This document shows positions 8,590 to 16,611 of a stretch of DNA of 64,000 nt, piece after piece. The notes below the pieces were generated by a model, which worked only from the letters and a program-made list of their open reading frames with translations, did not search any database and was not told where the DNA came from. The first letter of the stretch is position 1, and the number at the start of each line of letters is the position of its first letter. The stretch is from NCBI GenBank assembly GCA_963830885.1, contig CAWHOA010000026.1:1-64000 (forward strand), in the 5' to 3' direction. Made by a program: the position numbers and the translations under genes. The DNA comes from JAIBJN01 sp963830885. Its GTDB lineage: Bacteria; Actinomycetota; Thermoleophilia; Gaiellales; Gaiellaceae.

Positions 8590-9258
8590 CCGGCGGCCGC
8601 CGGATCTTCCTGTGGACGCTCATCGTCTCGCTCTGCCTGACAGCAGCCCTCGCCATCGGGACGCTCCTTCTTGCGGAGTTCGACGACCGGGCGGGTCGGA
8701 TCCTGCTGACGACGACGTTCCTCTCGGTTGCCAGCCTCCTGTCCCTGCCGGCGGGCGTCCTGCTCGACCAGGGACGCGCGCGGACGCTCGCGTGGGCGAC
8801 GATCGTGCTGTCGGCCGCCGGGCTCGTTGCGGCGATGGTCGCGGTGTGGGCCGCCGAGGACGGAGGATCGGGCGTGGAAGGTCGGGCTGACGATCGGGCT
8901 GGCCGCCGTCGTCGGGGCGCAGGCCTCGGCGTCGACCTCGCGGCGGCGCGCCACGGACGGTGCCTGGCTCAGGGTCCTCTACGTCGGCGCAATCGGGCTC
9001 AGCCTGCTCCTCGCGGCGCTCATCGCCTACGCCGCCTGGAAAGAGCTGGAGGATGCCGGCTACTACCGGTTCGTCGGCGCGACGGCGGTGGCAGCCGTGC
9101 TCGCCTCGCTCCTCCAGCCGATCGCGAGGCGCCTCGGGCGGCCGCCTCCCGGGGGCCACCGCCTCGTCCTCGAGCTCGACCGGGAGCCCTCCGAGGAGGC
9201 CGTCGCCGCCGCGATCGAGGCGCTCGCGCGGCACGGCTTCGCCGCCCGGCGCGGCTAG
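8586..9258 (+). CDS. Hypothetical six-helix membrane protein, frameshifted
   Basis: The reconstructed protein is about 223 residues. It has six hydrophobic segments (for example IFLWTLIVSLCLTAALAIGT and FVGATAVAAVLASLLQPIA) and a soluble C-terminal tail of about 45 residues (GGHRLVLELDREPSEE). Sense moves to another frame near 8871, where one extra G separates AAEDGGS from AWKVGLTIGLA. I do not recognise the family. The gene is coupled by GTGA to the small membrane protein upstream, so the two may form a membrane complex. Its stop overlaps the convergent VapC-like gene by 4 bases. Confidence 0.6.
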
Positions 9259-9668
9259 TCGAGGCTGCCGCGGCGGGCGAGCCACTCGGCCGGCTGGCCG
9301 GTAACGCGGGCGATCAGGTCGAAGTGGCGGTCGTAGTGGAGCAGGACGGCGTTGTGCACCCGGGCTGTCGCCGCGATGAGGAGATCCATCGGCTTCGGCC
9401 CCCGGTGCTGGCTCCTCGCGGCGAGCATTCGCTGCGTGCCGAGAGCCTCGGCTTCGGCCTCCCGGGTCGTGGGCAGTCTCACCAGCGCGTCCAGCTCGCT
9501 TCGAAGCACCAAGTAGTCGGCCGGACCCCGTGCCGAGTAGAGGAGCTCGAGCTCCAGCGGTACACAGACGGCGAGCTCTCGTCCCGCCAGGAGACCGGCC
9601 CAGCGAAGTGCGATCGACTCGGTGGCGCGACTCCTCCGCCAGGCGCTGGTGTCGGCCAGATAGAGCAC
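9255..9668 (-). CDS. vapC: PIN-domain ribonuclease toxin (VapC-like)
   Basis: This 137-residue PIN domain has the four acidic positions expected for Mg2+-dependent RNA cleavage: ADTSAW near the N-terminus, LELELLYSA, PMDLLIAATA and HYDRHFDLIA. It follows the antitoxin gene by about 20 bases on the same strand. The GTG at 9668 places the first catalytic Asp at residue 6, as is usual for VapC. The RNA target cannot be predicted. As in other VapBC pairs, the toxin should be held inactive by the upstream-encoded antitoxin. Confidence 0.85.
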   Translation of the reverse strand: MLYLADTSAWRRSRATESIALRWAGLLAGRELAVCVPLELELLYSARGPADYLVLRSELDALVRLPTTREAEAEALGTQRMLAARSQHRGPKPMDLLIAATARVHNAVLLHYDRHFDLIARVTGQPAEWLARRGSLD

Positions 9669-9687
9669 TAGGAGGGTTCGAACCTTC

Positions 9688-9915
9688 CTAGGGCTCGCGG
9701 AGGCGGCGAAGCTCCTCCGGGCTCGGCCCGATCCCTCCGTCGCGAACGATCCGCTCCATGAGCGCACGGCGCGCAGCGAAGTCGATGACGTCCTGCAGCG
9801 CGGCGTCGACGGTCTCGGCGATCGTCGACGTGCCGAGGATCTCCCGTGCCTTCTCGACCTTCTCGCGGTCGATGACCAGGGAGGTCTTGTCCGATTTGGA
9901 TATCTGTTTGGCCAT
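9688..9915 (-). CDS. vapB: VapB-family antitoxin
   Basis: This 75-residue protein has an N-terminal ribbon-helix-helix-like segment (KTSLVIDREKVEKAREILGT, then STIAETVDAALQDVI) and a charged C-terminal tail (GIGPSPEELRRLREP) that should bind the toxin. This order is standard for actinobacterial VapB antitoxins. The imperfect palindrome CTAGATATCCTAG (9918-9930) just upstream contains a TAGGAT -10 box reading toward the gene, and it is a plausible site for autorepression by the VapBC complex. Confidence 0.8.
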   Translation of the reverse strand: MAKQISKSDKTSLVIDREKVEKAREILGTSTIAETVDAALQDVIDFAARRALMERIVRDGGIGPSPEELRRLREP

Positions 9916-9966
9916 CGCTAGATATCCTAGTTCGGCAGGAGTTTGGCGTCCACCGACAGGTCTAAG

Positions 9967-12900
9967 ATGGCTCACCCGATGGCCGGCGCGCCCTTCGTCC
10001 ACCTCCACGTCCACTCCGAGTACTCGATCCTCGACGGAGCCTGCCGGATCCCGGAGCTGGCCGCGCGCGCGGCCGAGCTGGAGATGCCGGCGGTGGCGCT
10101 CACCGACCACGGCAGCCTCGCCGGCGCGGTCGAGCTCTACCGGGAGGCGGGGAAGCAGGGCGTCAAGCCGCTGCTCGGCTGCGAGGTCTACGTCGCCGAG
10201 GACCGGCTCGCGCAGAAGAAGGGCTACGCGCACCTGACGCTGCTCGCCGAGTCGAACGAGGGCTACGCGAACCTGATCAAGCTCGCCTCGGCGGGCTACC
10301 TGGAGGGCTACTACTACAAGCCGCGCGTCGACTGGGACCTGCTCGCGTCGCACGCGAAGGGCATCGTGGCGCTCTCGGGCTGCCTCTCCGGGAAGGTCTG
10401 CAAGGCGCTCGAGAACGGCAACCGCGCCGAGGCCGAGGCCGAGGTGGCCCGGCTGGCCGACATCTTCGGGCGCGAGTCCGTCTACCTGGAGATCCAGGAC
10501 GCCGGGCTCGAGGTGCAGAAGGGGATCAACGCCTCGCTCGCCGAGATCGCCGGGACGACCGGGCTCCCGCTCGTCGCCACCGGCGACGTCCACTACCTGC
10601 GCCACGAGGACGCGCGCGCCCACGAGGCGCTCCTCTGCATCCAGTCCGGGGACACGCTCGCCAACCCGAACCACTGGCGCTTCGACACCGACCAGTTCTA
10701 CTTCAAGACGCCGGAGGAGATGGCCCAGGACTTCCTCGACTACCCGGAGGCGGTCGCCCGGACGCTCGAGATCGCCGAGCGCTGCTCCGTCGCGATCGAG
10801 CTCGGCGTCATCCGGCTGCCGCACTTCCCGACGCCGGACGGCCGCGACGCCTTCGACTACCTCGTCGAGCTCTGCGAAAAAGGCCTGCAAAAGCGCTACG
10901 GCACGGTGACACCCGAGCTCCAGGAGCGGCTCCGCTTCGAGCTGAAGACGATCCGCGAGATGGGCTTCGCGGACTACTTCCTGATCGTCTGGGACTTCAT
11001 CCGCTTCGCGAAGACGAACGGGATCGGGGTCGGCCCGGGCCGCGGCTCGGCCGCAGGGTCGATCGTCGCCTACGCGCTCGAGATCACCGACATCGACCCG
11101 ATCAAGTACGACCTGCTCTTCGAGCGCTTCCTCAACCCGGGGCGCAAGTCGATGCCGGACATCGACATCGACTTCTCCGTCTACGGCCGCGACCAGGTGA
11201 TCAACTACGTGGCCGACAAGTACGGCCGCGACCAGGTCGCCCAGATCATCACCTTCGGGACGATGATGGCGCGCGCGGCGGTGCGCGACGCCGGGCGCGT
11301 GCTCGACATTCCCTACGGCACCGTCGACCGGATCGCCAAGCTCATCCCGGAGGGGCCCAAGGTCTACCTGGACGACTGCCTGAAGCCGAACGCCGAGCTC
11401 AAGCAGGCCTACGACGCGGACGAGATCGTCCGCCAGATCGTCGACCTGGCGAAGCCGCTCGAGGGGCTCGTCCGGCAGGACTCGATCCACGCCGCCGGCG
11501 TCGTCATCGGCGACCGGCCGCTGACCGAGTACCTCCCGCTGCAGCAGAAGGGCGCCGACCAGGAGCTCGTCACCCAGTTCGCCATGGAGGACGTCGAGGC
11601 GCTCGGGCTCCTGAAGATGGACTTCCTCGGGCTGCGGAACCTCGACGTCATCGACAAGGCGGTGGACCTCGTCGGCGGGATCGACATCGCGACGATTCCG
11701 CTCGACGACCCGAAGACGTACGAGATGCTCGCGCGCGGGGAGTCGACCGGCGTCTTCCAGTTCGAGTCGTCGGGGATGCGCGAGGCGCTACGGCTGGTGA
11801 AGCCGACGGAGTTCGAGGACCTGATCGCGCTCGTGGCGCTCTACCGGCCCGGGCCGATGGGCTACATCCCGGTCTACGCCAAGCGGAAGGCGGGGCTCGA
11901 GCAGCCGACGTTCCTCGACGACCGCCTGCGCCCGCTCACGGAGCTGACCTACGGGATCTGCATCTACCAGGAGCAGTACATGGAGATCGCCAAGCAGCTC
12001 GCCGGCTTCTCGCCCGCCGAGGCCGACGACCTGCGCAAGGCGATCGGGAAGAAGATCCACGCGCTCATGGCGTCCCTCAAGGACAAGTTCCTGGAGGGCT
12101 GCGCGGCGAACGGCGTCACGCCGGCGGTGGCGAACCAGCTCTGGAAGGACATGGAGCAGGCGCAGGACTACTCCTTCAACAAGTCGCACGCCGCCTGCTA
12201 CGGGCTGATCGCCTACCGCACGGCGTACCTGAAGGCGAACTGGCCGGCCGAGTACATGGCCGCCCTGATCTCCTCGGTCATGAACACGAAGGACAAGGTG
12301 CCGTTCTACGTTGCCGCCTGCGACGAGATGGGCATCGAGGTCGAGCCGCCCGACGTGAACGTCTCGGTCGAGGACTTCCGCGTCGTCGAGGGCAAGATCC
12401 GCTTCGGCCTCAACGCCGTAAAGAACGTGGGGGAGAGCGCGGTCCGCTCGATCCTCGCTGCGCGCGAGGAGGGCGGACCGTTCCCGTCGATCTGGGACTT
12501 CTGCGAGCGCGTCGACCCCGCGCAGGTGAACAAGCGCGCGCTCGAGAGCCTCGTCAAGTCGGGCGCGCTCGACTCGACCGGGGCGACGCGGCGGGGCATG
12601 CTCGACGTGCTCGAGGACGCGCTCAGCTCCGGCGGGCGCCTGATCGCCGACCGGCTCGCCGGCCAGAGCTCCATCTTCGACCTGGGCGAGGAGGCCGAGC
12701 AGGGCGACCGGCGCGCCCACCACCGGCCGATCCCGCCGGAGGAGTTCGAGAAGCGGGAGCTGCTCGCGCTCGAGAAGGAGAGCCTCGGCCTCTACGTCTC
12801 CGAGCACCCGCTCGACTCGGTCCGCGACCAGCTGCGGCGCAAGACCGACTGCCGCCTGGCCGACGTCGAGCGCCGCCGGGACGGCGAGGTCGTCACCGTC

Positions 12901-13368
12901 GGCGGCATCGTCAGCGCGCTCAAGCAGCTGACGACGAAGAAGGGCGACCCGATGGTCTTCCTGCGGCTCGACGACCTCTCGGGCTCGCTCGAGGCGGTCG
13001 TCTTCAACTCGGTCTACGCGGCCGCGCGCGAGCTGCTCGAGGCCGACCGCGTCCTCGTCGTCAAGGGCAGGGTCGACCACAAGGAGGGCGAGACGAAGCT
13101 GATCGCCATGGAGATCGCGCCGTTCGAGGCCTCCGCGGACAAGGGCGAGGTGCGGCTGCGGCTCGACGCGCGGAGGGCGCCCGCCGGGACGATCCGCGAG
13201 CTCGCCGACGTCGTGCGCCGCTTCCCCGGCGAGGCCGAGGTGCTGCTCGAGCTGGAGACCTCGGGCGGCCCGCAGGTCTACGCGCTCGGCCCGGAGTTCC
13301 GGGTACGGCCCGAGCCGGACTTCCACGCCGAGGTGAAGGCCCTCCTCGGCGAGGCGGCGATCCGCTAG
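9967..13368 (+). CDS. dnaE: DNA polymerase III alpha subunit
   Basis: This replicative polymerase is 1133 residues from ATG 9967; a TTG at 9943 would add 8. The N-terminal PHP domain has HLHVHSEYSILDGA and LTDHGSLAGA. The C-family palm has PDIDIDF with Asp at 398, 400 and 402, GPGRGSAAGSIVAYALEITD, and the third acidic residue in LLKMDFLGLRNLD. The fingers/helix-hairpin part has FNKSHAACYGLIAYRTAYLK, and an OB fold (VTVGGIVSALKQL) lies near residue 980. Length and domain order match DnaE1. An upstream CAGGAG is too far from ATG 9967 to act as its Shine-Dalgarno sequence. It is transcribed away from the VapBC pair. Confidence 0.97.
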   Translation: MAHPMAGAPFVHLHVHSEYSILDGACRIPELAARAAELEMPAVALTDHGSLAGAVELYREAGKQGVKPLLGCEVYVAEDRLAQKKGYAHLTLLAESNEGYANLIKLASAGYLEGYYYKPRVDWDLLASHAKGIVALSGCLSGKVCKALENGNRAEAEAEVARLADIFGRESVYLEIQDAGLEVQKGINASLAEIAGTTGLPLVATGDVHYLRHEDARAHEALLCIQSGDTLANPNHWRFDTDQFYFKTPEEMAQDFLDYPEAVARTLEIAERCSVAIELGVIRLPHFPTPDGRDAFDYLVELCEKGLQKRYGTVTPELQERLRFELKTIREMGFADYFLIVWDFIRFAKTNGIGVGPGRGSAAGSIVAYALEITDIDPIKYDLLFERFLNPGRKSMPDIDIDFSVYGRDQVINYVADKYGRDQVAQIITFGTMMARAAVRDAGRVLDIPYGTVDRIAKLIPEGPKVYLDDCLKPNAELKQAYDADEIVRQIVDLAKPLEGLVRQDSIHAAGVVIGDRPLTEYLPLQQKGADQELVTQFAMEDVEALGLLKMDFLGLRNLDVIDKAVDLVGGIDIATIPLDDPKTYEMLARGESTGVFQFESSGMREALRLVKPTEFEDLIALVALYRPGPMGYIPVYAKRKAGLEQPTFLDDRLRPLTELTYGICIYQEQYMEIAKQLAGFSPAEADDLRKAIGKKIHALMASLKDKFLEGCAANGVTPAVANQLWKDMEQAQDYSFNKSHAACYGLIAYRTAYLKANWPAEYMAALISSVMNTKDKVPFYVAACDEMGIEVEPPDVNVSVEDFRVVEGKIRFGLNAVKNVGESAVRSILAAREEGGPFPSIWDFCERVDPAQVNKRALESLVKSGALDSTGATRRGMLDVLEDALSSGGRLIADRLAGQSSIFDLGEEAEQGDRRAHHRPIPPEEFEKRELLALEKESLGLYVSEHPLDSVRDQLRRKTDCRLADVERRRDGEVVTVGGIVSALKQLTTKKGDPMVFLRLDDLSGSLEAVVFNSVYAAARELLEADRVLVVKGRVDHKEGETKLIAMEIAPFEASADKGEVRLRLDARRAPAGTIRELADVVRRFPGEAEVLLELETSGGPQVYALGPEFRVRPEPDFHAEVKALLGEAAIR

Positions 13369-13705
13369 GAGGGGCTGGCTTCCGGGCGCGGCGCGCCGGA
13401 GCGGCGCGAGCGGATAGGAGGCGACGAGGCGGCGAAGGGCGCTCGCGCCGTGCCTCGTAGGGCTCGGGCTCGGCGTCACGGTCGGCGACGGCTTGCTGCG
13501 GGCGGGTGCTGAGCAGGGTCCCGGCGACCGCCGCGTAGTGCAGATCCATCAAGTCGTTCTTGTGGTTGCTCATGTCCACTGGACGGTTTGGGGCCGTGCG
13601 ATCTTCCCTGCGCGTATGAAGCGCGTATGACGGCGATCGGCGTCGTCAGTTCCCTCGGTCGGGGGACAACCGATGCATCGCCGCGACCGAAGGTTGGGTA
13701 GAGCC
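13369..13705 (+). other. Gene-poor interval after dnaE
   Basis: About 340 bases without a convincing gene. The stretch begins at the dnaE stop with CTAGGAGGGGCTGG, which resembles one end of the family-2 inverted-repeat elements, but I find no matching partner. A minus-strand open frame starting MDMSNHKNDLMDLHYAAVAG is open here but runs into dnaE antisense. Its first 40 residues look protein-like and could be a gene remnant. A short direct repeat GCGCGTATGA occurs at about 13610-13630. Confidence 0.4.
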
Positions 13706-13933
13706 ATGGAAGACGGAATGAAAACCACGATGCCTGCGGTAGATCTCGATCTCGAATTCGACGCCGAAGCGGAGCTCGTCCGGAGCTGGCGTCTCGAGGA
13801 GCTCGAGCGGGCCGGGTACGCAATCGACCAGGCCAGCGAGCTGGCCGACCTGACCTACGTCGACCTGCACCGGGCCACCGACCTCCTGCGCAGCGGCTGC
13901 TCTCCCGAGCTCGCGCTGAAGATCCTGGTCTAG
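13706..13933 (+). CDS. Conserved hypothetical small protein
   Basis: This 75-residue acidic protein from ATG 13706 (MEDGMKTTMPAVDLDLEFDA) ends in a helical domain: SWRLEELERAGY, then DLHRATDLLRSGCSPELALK and ILV. The pattern 'WR.e.L.raGy ... vDLH.a.dLl..GC.pelA..IL' is common in small unannotated proteins of deep-branching actinobacteria and looks like a short DNA- or ligand-binding helical bundle. No function is known to me. An upstream in-frame ATG at 13673 is possible but adds an Arg-rich, unconserved start. Confidence 0.65.
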   Translation: MEDGMKTTMPAVDLDLEFDAEAELVRSWRLEELERAGYAIDQASELADLTYVDLHRATDLLRSGCSPELALKILV

Positions 13934-14001
13934 CGACGGTTTCCCCGGAAGCCCGCCCGGCGAGCCGGTAGGCTCTCGCCCGTGCCGGCTCTGGGGATAG
14001 C

Positions 14002-14169
14002 AAGAGCTCCTAACACAATGAGGAGCGATGCCGCCTGGACACGCTGGGCGGCCCGAGGCCGCGTCCTCAGTCGCGCCCGTAGCTCATTCGCTACGAGCGC
14101 TCCCTGCGTCCTTGCCTCGAACAACCCATCGCGCCCAGTCGGCGGGTCATCATCGTGTTAGGAACTCTT
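14002..14169 (+). repeat. Family-2 inverted-repeat element (copy F), ends at the lgt start
   Basis: A 168-bp element with about 23-base imperfect terminal inverted repeats (AAGAGCTCCTAACACAATGA left; reverse complement of the right end AAGAGTTCCTAACACGATGA). The core contains GCGTCCTC, a hairpin CGTAGC...GCTACG and CTCCCTGCGTCCTTG. This core is nearly identical to the element at 34576-34745. The right terminus supplies TTAGGA just before the lgt ATG, which abuts the element directly. Confidence 0.8.
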
Positions 14170-15044
14170 ATGGGCTCGTTCCCGAGCCCGTCGAGCGGCG
14201 AGATCGCCCTGGGGCCGGTCTCGGTGCATGCATACGGGCTGATGCTGCTCCTCGGCATCATCGCGGCGGTGGTGGTCACCGGGCGGCGCTGGACCGGCCG
14301 CTGGGACTTCTGGCGCGACCCGGGCGGCGACCTCGTCTTCCGAGTGGCGATGTGGGGCGTGCTCGCCGGCATCGTCGGGGCGCGCCTCTACCACGTGATC
14401 ACGAGCTGGAGCACGGTCGACGACGAGTGGTGGGAGCCGTTCGCCGTCTGGGAGGGCGGGCTCGGCGTCTGGGGCGGCATCGGCCTGGGCGTGGTCGTCG
14501 GCGCCTGGGTCGTGAAGCGCTCGGGCGAGAGCGTCTACGCGTTCATGGACGCGGTCGCGCCCGGGCTCCTGCTCGCGCAGGCGATCGGGCGGTGGGGGAA
14601 CTACTTCAACCAGGAGCTGTTCGGGAAGCCGACCGACCTGCCCTGGGCCGTGGAGATCTCGCTCGACAACCGTCCGGCCGACTACTCGCTCTCCGAGACC
14701 TTCCACCCGACCTTCCTGTACGAGTCGCTCTGGTGCCTGCTCGGTGTCGGCTTCCTGCTCCTCGTCGAGCGGAGGTTCAGCGTGAAGCCGCCGGGCCTCT
14801 TCGCCCTCTACGTGATGTGGTACTGCGTCGGCCGCTTCGGCATGGAGCTCCTGCGCATCGACGAGGCGCACGAGTACCTCGACCTGCGCCTGAACGCCTG
14901 GGTGTCGATCGTCGTGTTCGTGCTCGCGTTGCGGCGCTCGTCTGGTCGCAGCGGCGGGACGAGACGGGCCGGCGCAAGGCGCCGCCGCCCTCGTCGCCGC
15001 CCGAGGGGCCGACGATGGCGGTTCCGAAGGGCCGCGTCCGGTAG
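14170..15044 (+). CDS. lgt: Prolipoprotein diacylglyceryl transferase, frameshifted near its end
   Basis: Lgt transfers diacylglycerol from phosphatidylglycerol to the lipobox cysteine of prelipoproteins in the cytoplasmic membrane. Seven hydrophobic segments are visible. Signature residues are VHAYGLMLLLGI, the Lgt motif AIGRWGNYFNQELFG, and HPTFLYESL. The reading changes frame near 14931 (VFVLAL to AALVWSQRRDETG), where one base appears missing. The corrected C-terminus is ...EGPTMAVPKGRVR and stops at 15044. The start ATG is flush with a repeat element that provides AGGA as the likely ribosome-binding site. Confidence 0.9.
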
Positions 15045-15062
15045 CGCCACTAGCATCGCGGC

Positions 15063-15791
15063 ATGGCGGTCGCCGTGCGCGAGCTTCCCCTCGACCTCGA
15101 CGCGTTCGAGGGCCCGTTCGACCTGCTGCTCACGCTCGTCCTCAGGGAGGAGCTCGAGCTGCGCGACGTCGACGTGGCCGAGATCGTGCTCGCGTTCGTG
15201 GACTCGCGCGTCGAGCGAGGAGAGCTCGACCTCGAGGCCTGCGGCGAGTTCCTCGTGCTCGTGGCCGCCCTCCTGGAGCTGAAGGCGCGCGGGCTCTTTC
15301 CCGGGGAGGAGCTCGACCTCGAGGGGCTCGATCCCGACGAGGCCGCCGAGGAGCTGGCCGAGCGCCTGGCCGCCTACCGGCGCTTCCGCGCCGCCGCGGG
15401 CTGGCTCGACGAGCGCCTGGCCGCGGAGTCCGACCGGTACTTCCGCCTGGGCGCGGCACCGCTCGCACCGGTGCCCGACCGACCGCTCGCCCAGCAGGAC
15501 CCGGCGCCGCTCGCGGCGGCCGTTCGTTCGCTCGCGGCGGCCCGGCCGGAGCCGTCGCTCGGGCACCTCGTCCTCTCCTATCCGCCGCTCTCCCGCTTCC
15601 TCGACCGCTTCCGCTCGCTGCTCGCCTCGCGCGGCCGCTTCGCGTTCGACAGCGAGATCGACCGCCTGACGCGCGTCGAGCAGATCGTCGCCTTCCTCGC
15701 GCTTCTCGAGCTGCGCAAGCGGAACGAAGCGCGGATCGGGCAGGCGGGCCCCTTCGAGCCGATCACGGTATGGAACGCCTCCGCCTCGTAG
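15063..15791 (+). CDS. scpA: Segregation and condensation protein A (kleisin)
   Basis: This 242-residue kleisin links SMC heads in the bacterial condensin. The N-terminal helical domain has FEGPFDLLLTLV and EELELRDVDVAEI, the middle is acidic, and the C-terminal winged helix has FLALLELRKRNEARI, which contacts the SMC cap. A TAGCAT box at 15051-15056 stands 6 bases before the ATG (leaderless). Its end overlaps scpB by 22 bases. Its SMC partner, at 57860, is unusually short. Confidence 0.92.
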   Translation: MAVAVRELPLDLDAFEGPFDLLLTLVLREELELRDVDVAEIVLAFVDSRVERGELDLEACGEFLVLVAALLELKARGLFPGEELDLEGLDPDEAAEELAERLAAYRRFRAAAGWLDERLAAESDRYFRLGAAPLAPVPDRPLAQQDPAPLAAAVRSLAAARPEPSLGHLVLSYPPLSRFLDRFRSLLASRGRFAFDSEIDRLTRVEQIVAFLALLELRKRNEARIGQAGPFEPITVWNASAS

Positions 15792-16370
15792 AGAACCCGG
15801 TCGACCGGCTTGCGCGGACGATCGAGGCGCTGCTCGTGATCGCGTCGAAGCCGCTGTCCATCGCGGAGCTGGCGTCCGTGACCGAAGAGGAGGAGGAGCG
15901 GGTCGAGACCGCGCTCGGCCTCGTCGCCGGCCGCTTCCGCGAGGGCCGGAGCGGCGTCGTGCTGGAGCACGTCGCGGGCGGCTACGCCTTCCGCGCGGCG
16001 CGCGAGGCCGCTGAGGCCTGCGCGCGGCTCGTCGAGCGGCCCGGTGCAGCGCGGCCTCACGCAGGCGTCGCTCGAGACGCTCGCCGTCGTCGCCTACCTC
16101 GGGCCGGTGTCGCGGCCCGAGATCGCGCGGATCCGGGGAGTCGCCGCCGACTCGGCCGTTGCCGGCCTGGTCGAGCGGGGCCTCATCGCGGAGGCGGGCC
16201 GCGACGCCGAGGGCGGGGCCGTCCGCTACGAGACGACGCCGCTCTTCGAGCGCGTCTTCGGGCTCTCCGACCGCTCGGAGCTCCCGGACCTGGACGAGCT
16301 CGGCGGCGAGGTCGAGGAGCTGCGCTCGCGCCTCGAGGACGTCGCCCGCCGCAGCGGCGCCTCGGCCTAA
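15770..16370 (+). CDS. scpB: Segregation and condensation protein B, frameshifted
   Basis: ScpB is the tandem winged-helix partner of ScpA in condensin. The first winged helix is MERLRLVENPVDRLARTIEA, then LLVIASKPLSIAELA. The second is RGLTQASLETLAVVAYLGPV, then SRPEIARIRGV and RGLIAEAGR. Sense changes frame near 16041, where one extra G separates LVERP from VQRGLTQ. Both halves are highly conserved and the gene is coupled to scpA, so a base-calling error is likelier than loss. The TAA stop lies inside the left arm of the inverted repeat that brackets the GH3 gene. Confidence 0.88.
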
Positions 16371-16381
16371 GAAGCGGTTTC
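16370..16381 (+). repeat. Left arm of inverted repeat bracketing the GH3 gene
   Basis: AGAAGCGGTTTC here pairs exactly with GAAACCGCTTCT at 18780-18791, with the glycosidase gene between them. The left arm overlaps the last base of the scpB TAA stop, and the right arm overlaps the stop codon of the minus-strand GYD gene. The roughly 240 bases between this arm and the glycosidase start hold no gene that I can support. They contain a GCCGACGCG...CGTCGGC hairpin near 16467-16490. Confidence 0.6.
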
Positions 16382-16611
16382 CGAGGTCCGTAGCAGGCGG
16401 TAGGGATGTTGTGCCGCCAGTCCGCGTGATCGAAGGGCATGAACGTCGAAGCTGGGAGGCCGCATGGCCGACGCGCTGTGGCGTCGGCCGAGTTTGGTGA
16501 TCAGGGACCGGGGTACGATCGGCCCGTGTCCGCGGTTCGACCGCCACGCCGGATTCCGGACGGTCACCGACCTCAAGCATTACTTCCACGGTCGTAGGAA
16601 GGAGAGCGCCC

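Noticed and set aside
13061..13579. 172-codon minus-strand open frame after dnaE
   Set aside because: Most of it is antisense to dnaE and Arg/Pro-rich. The first 40 codons look somewhat protein-like but have no recognisable family or end.
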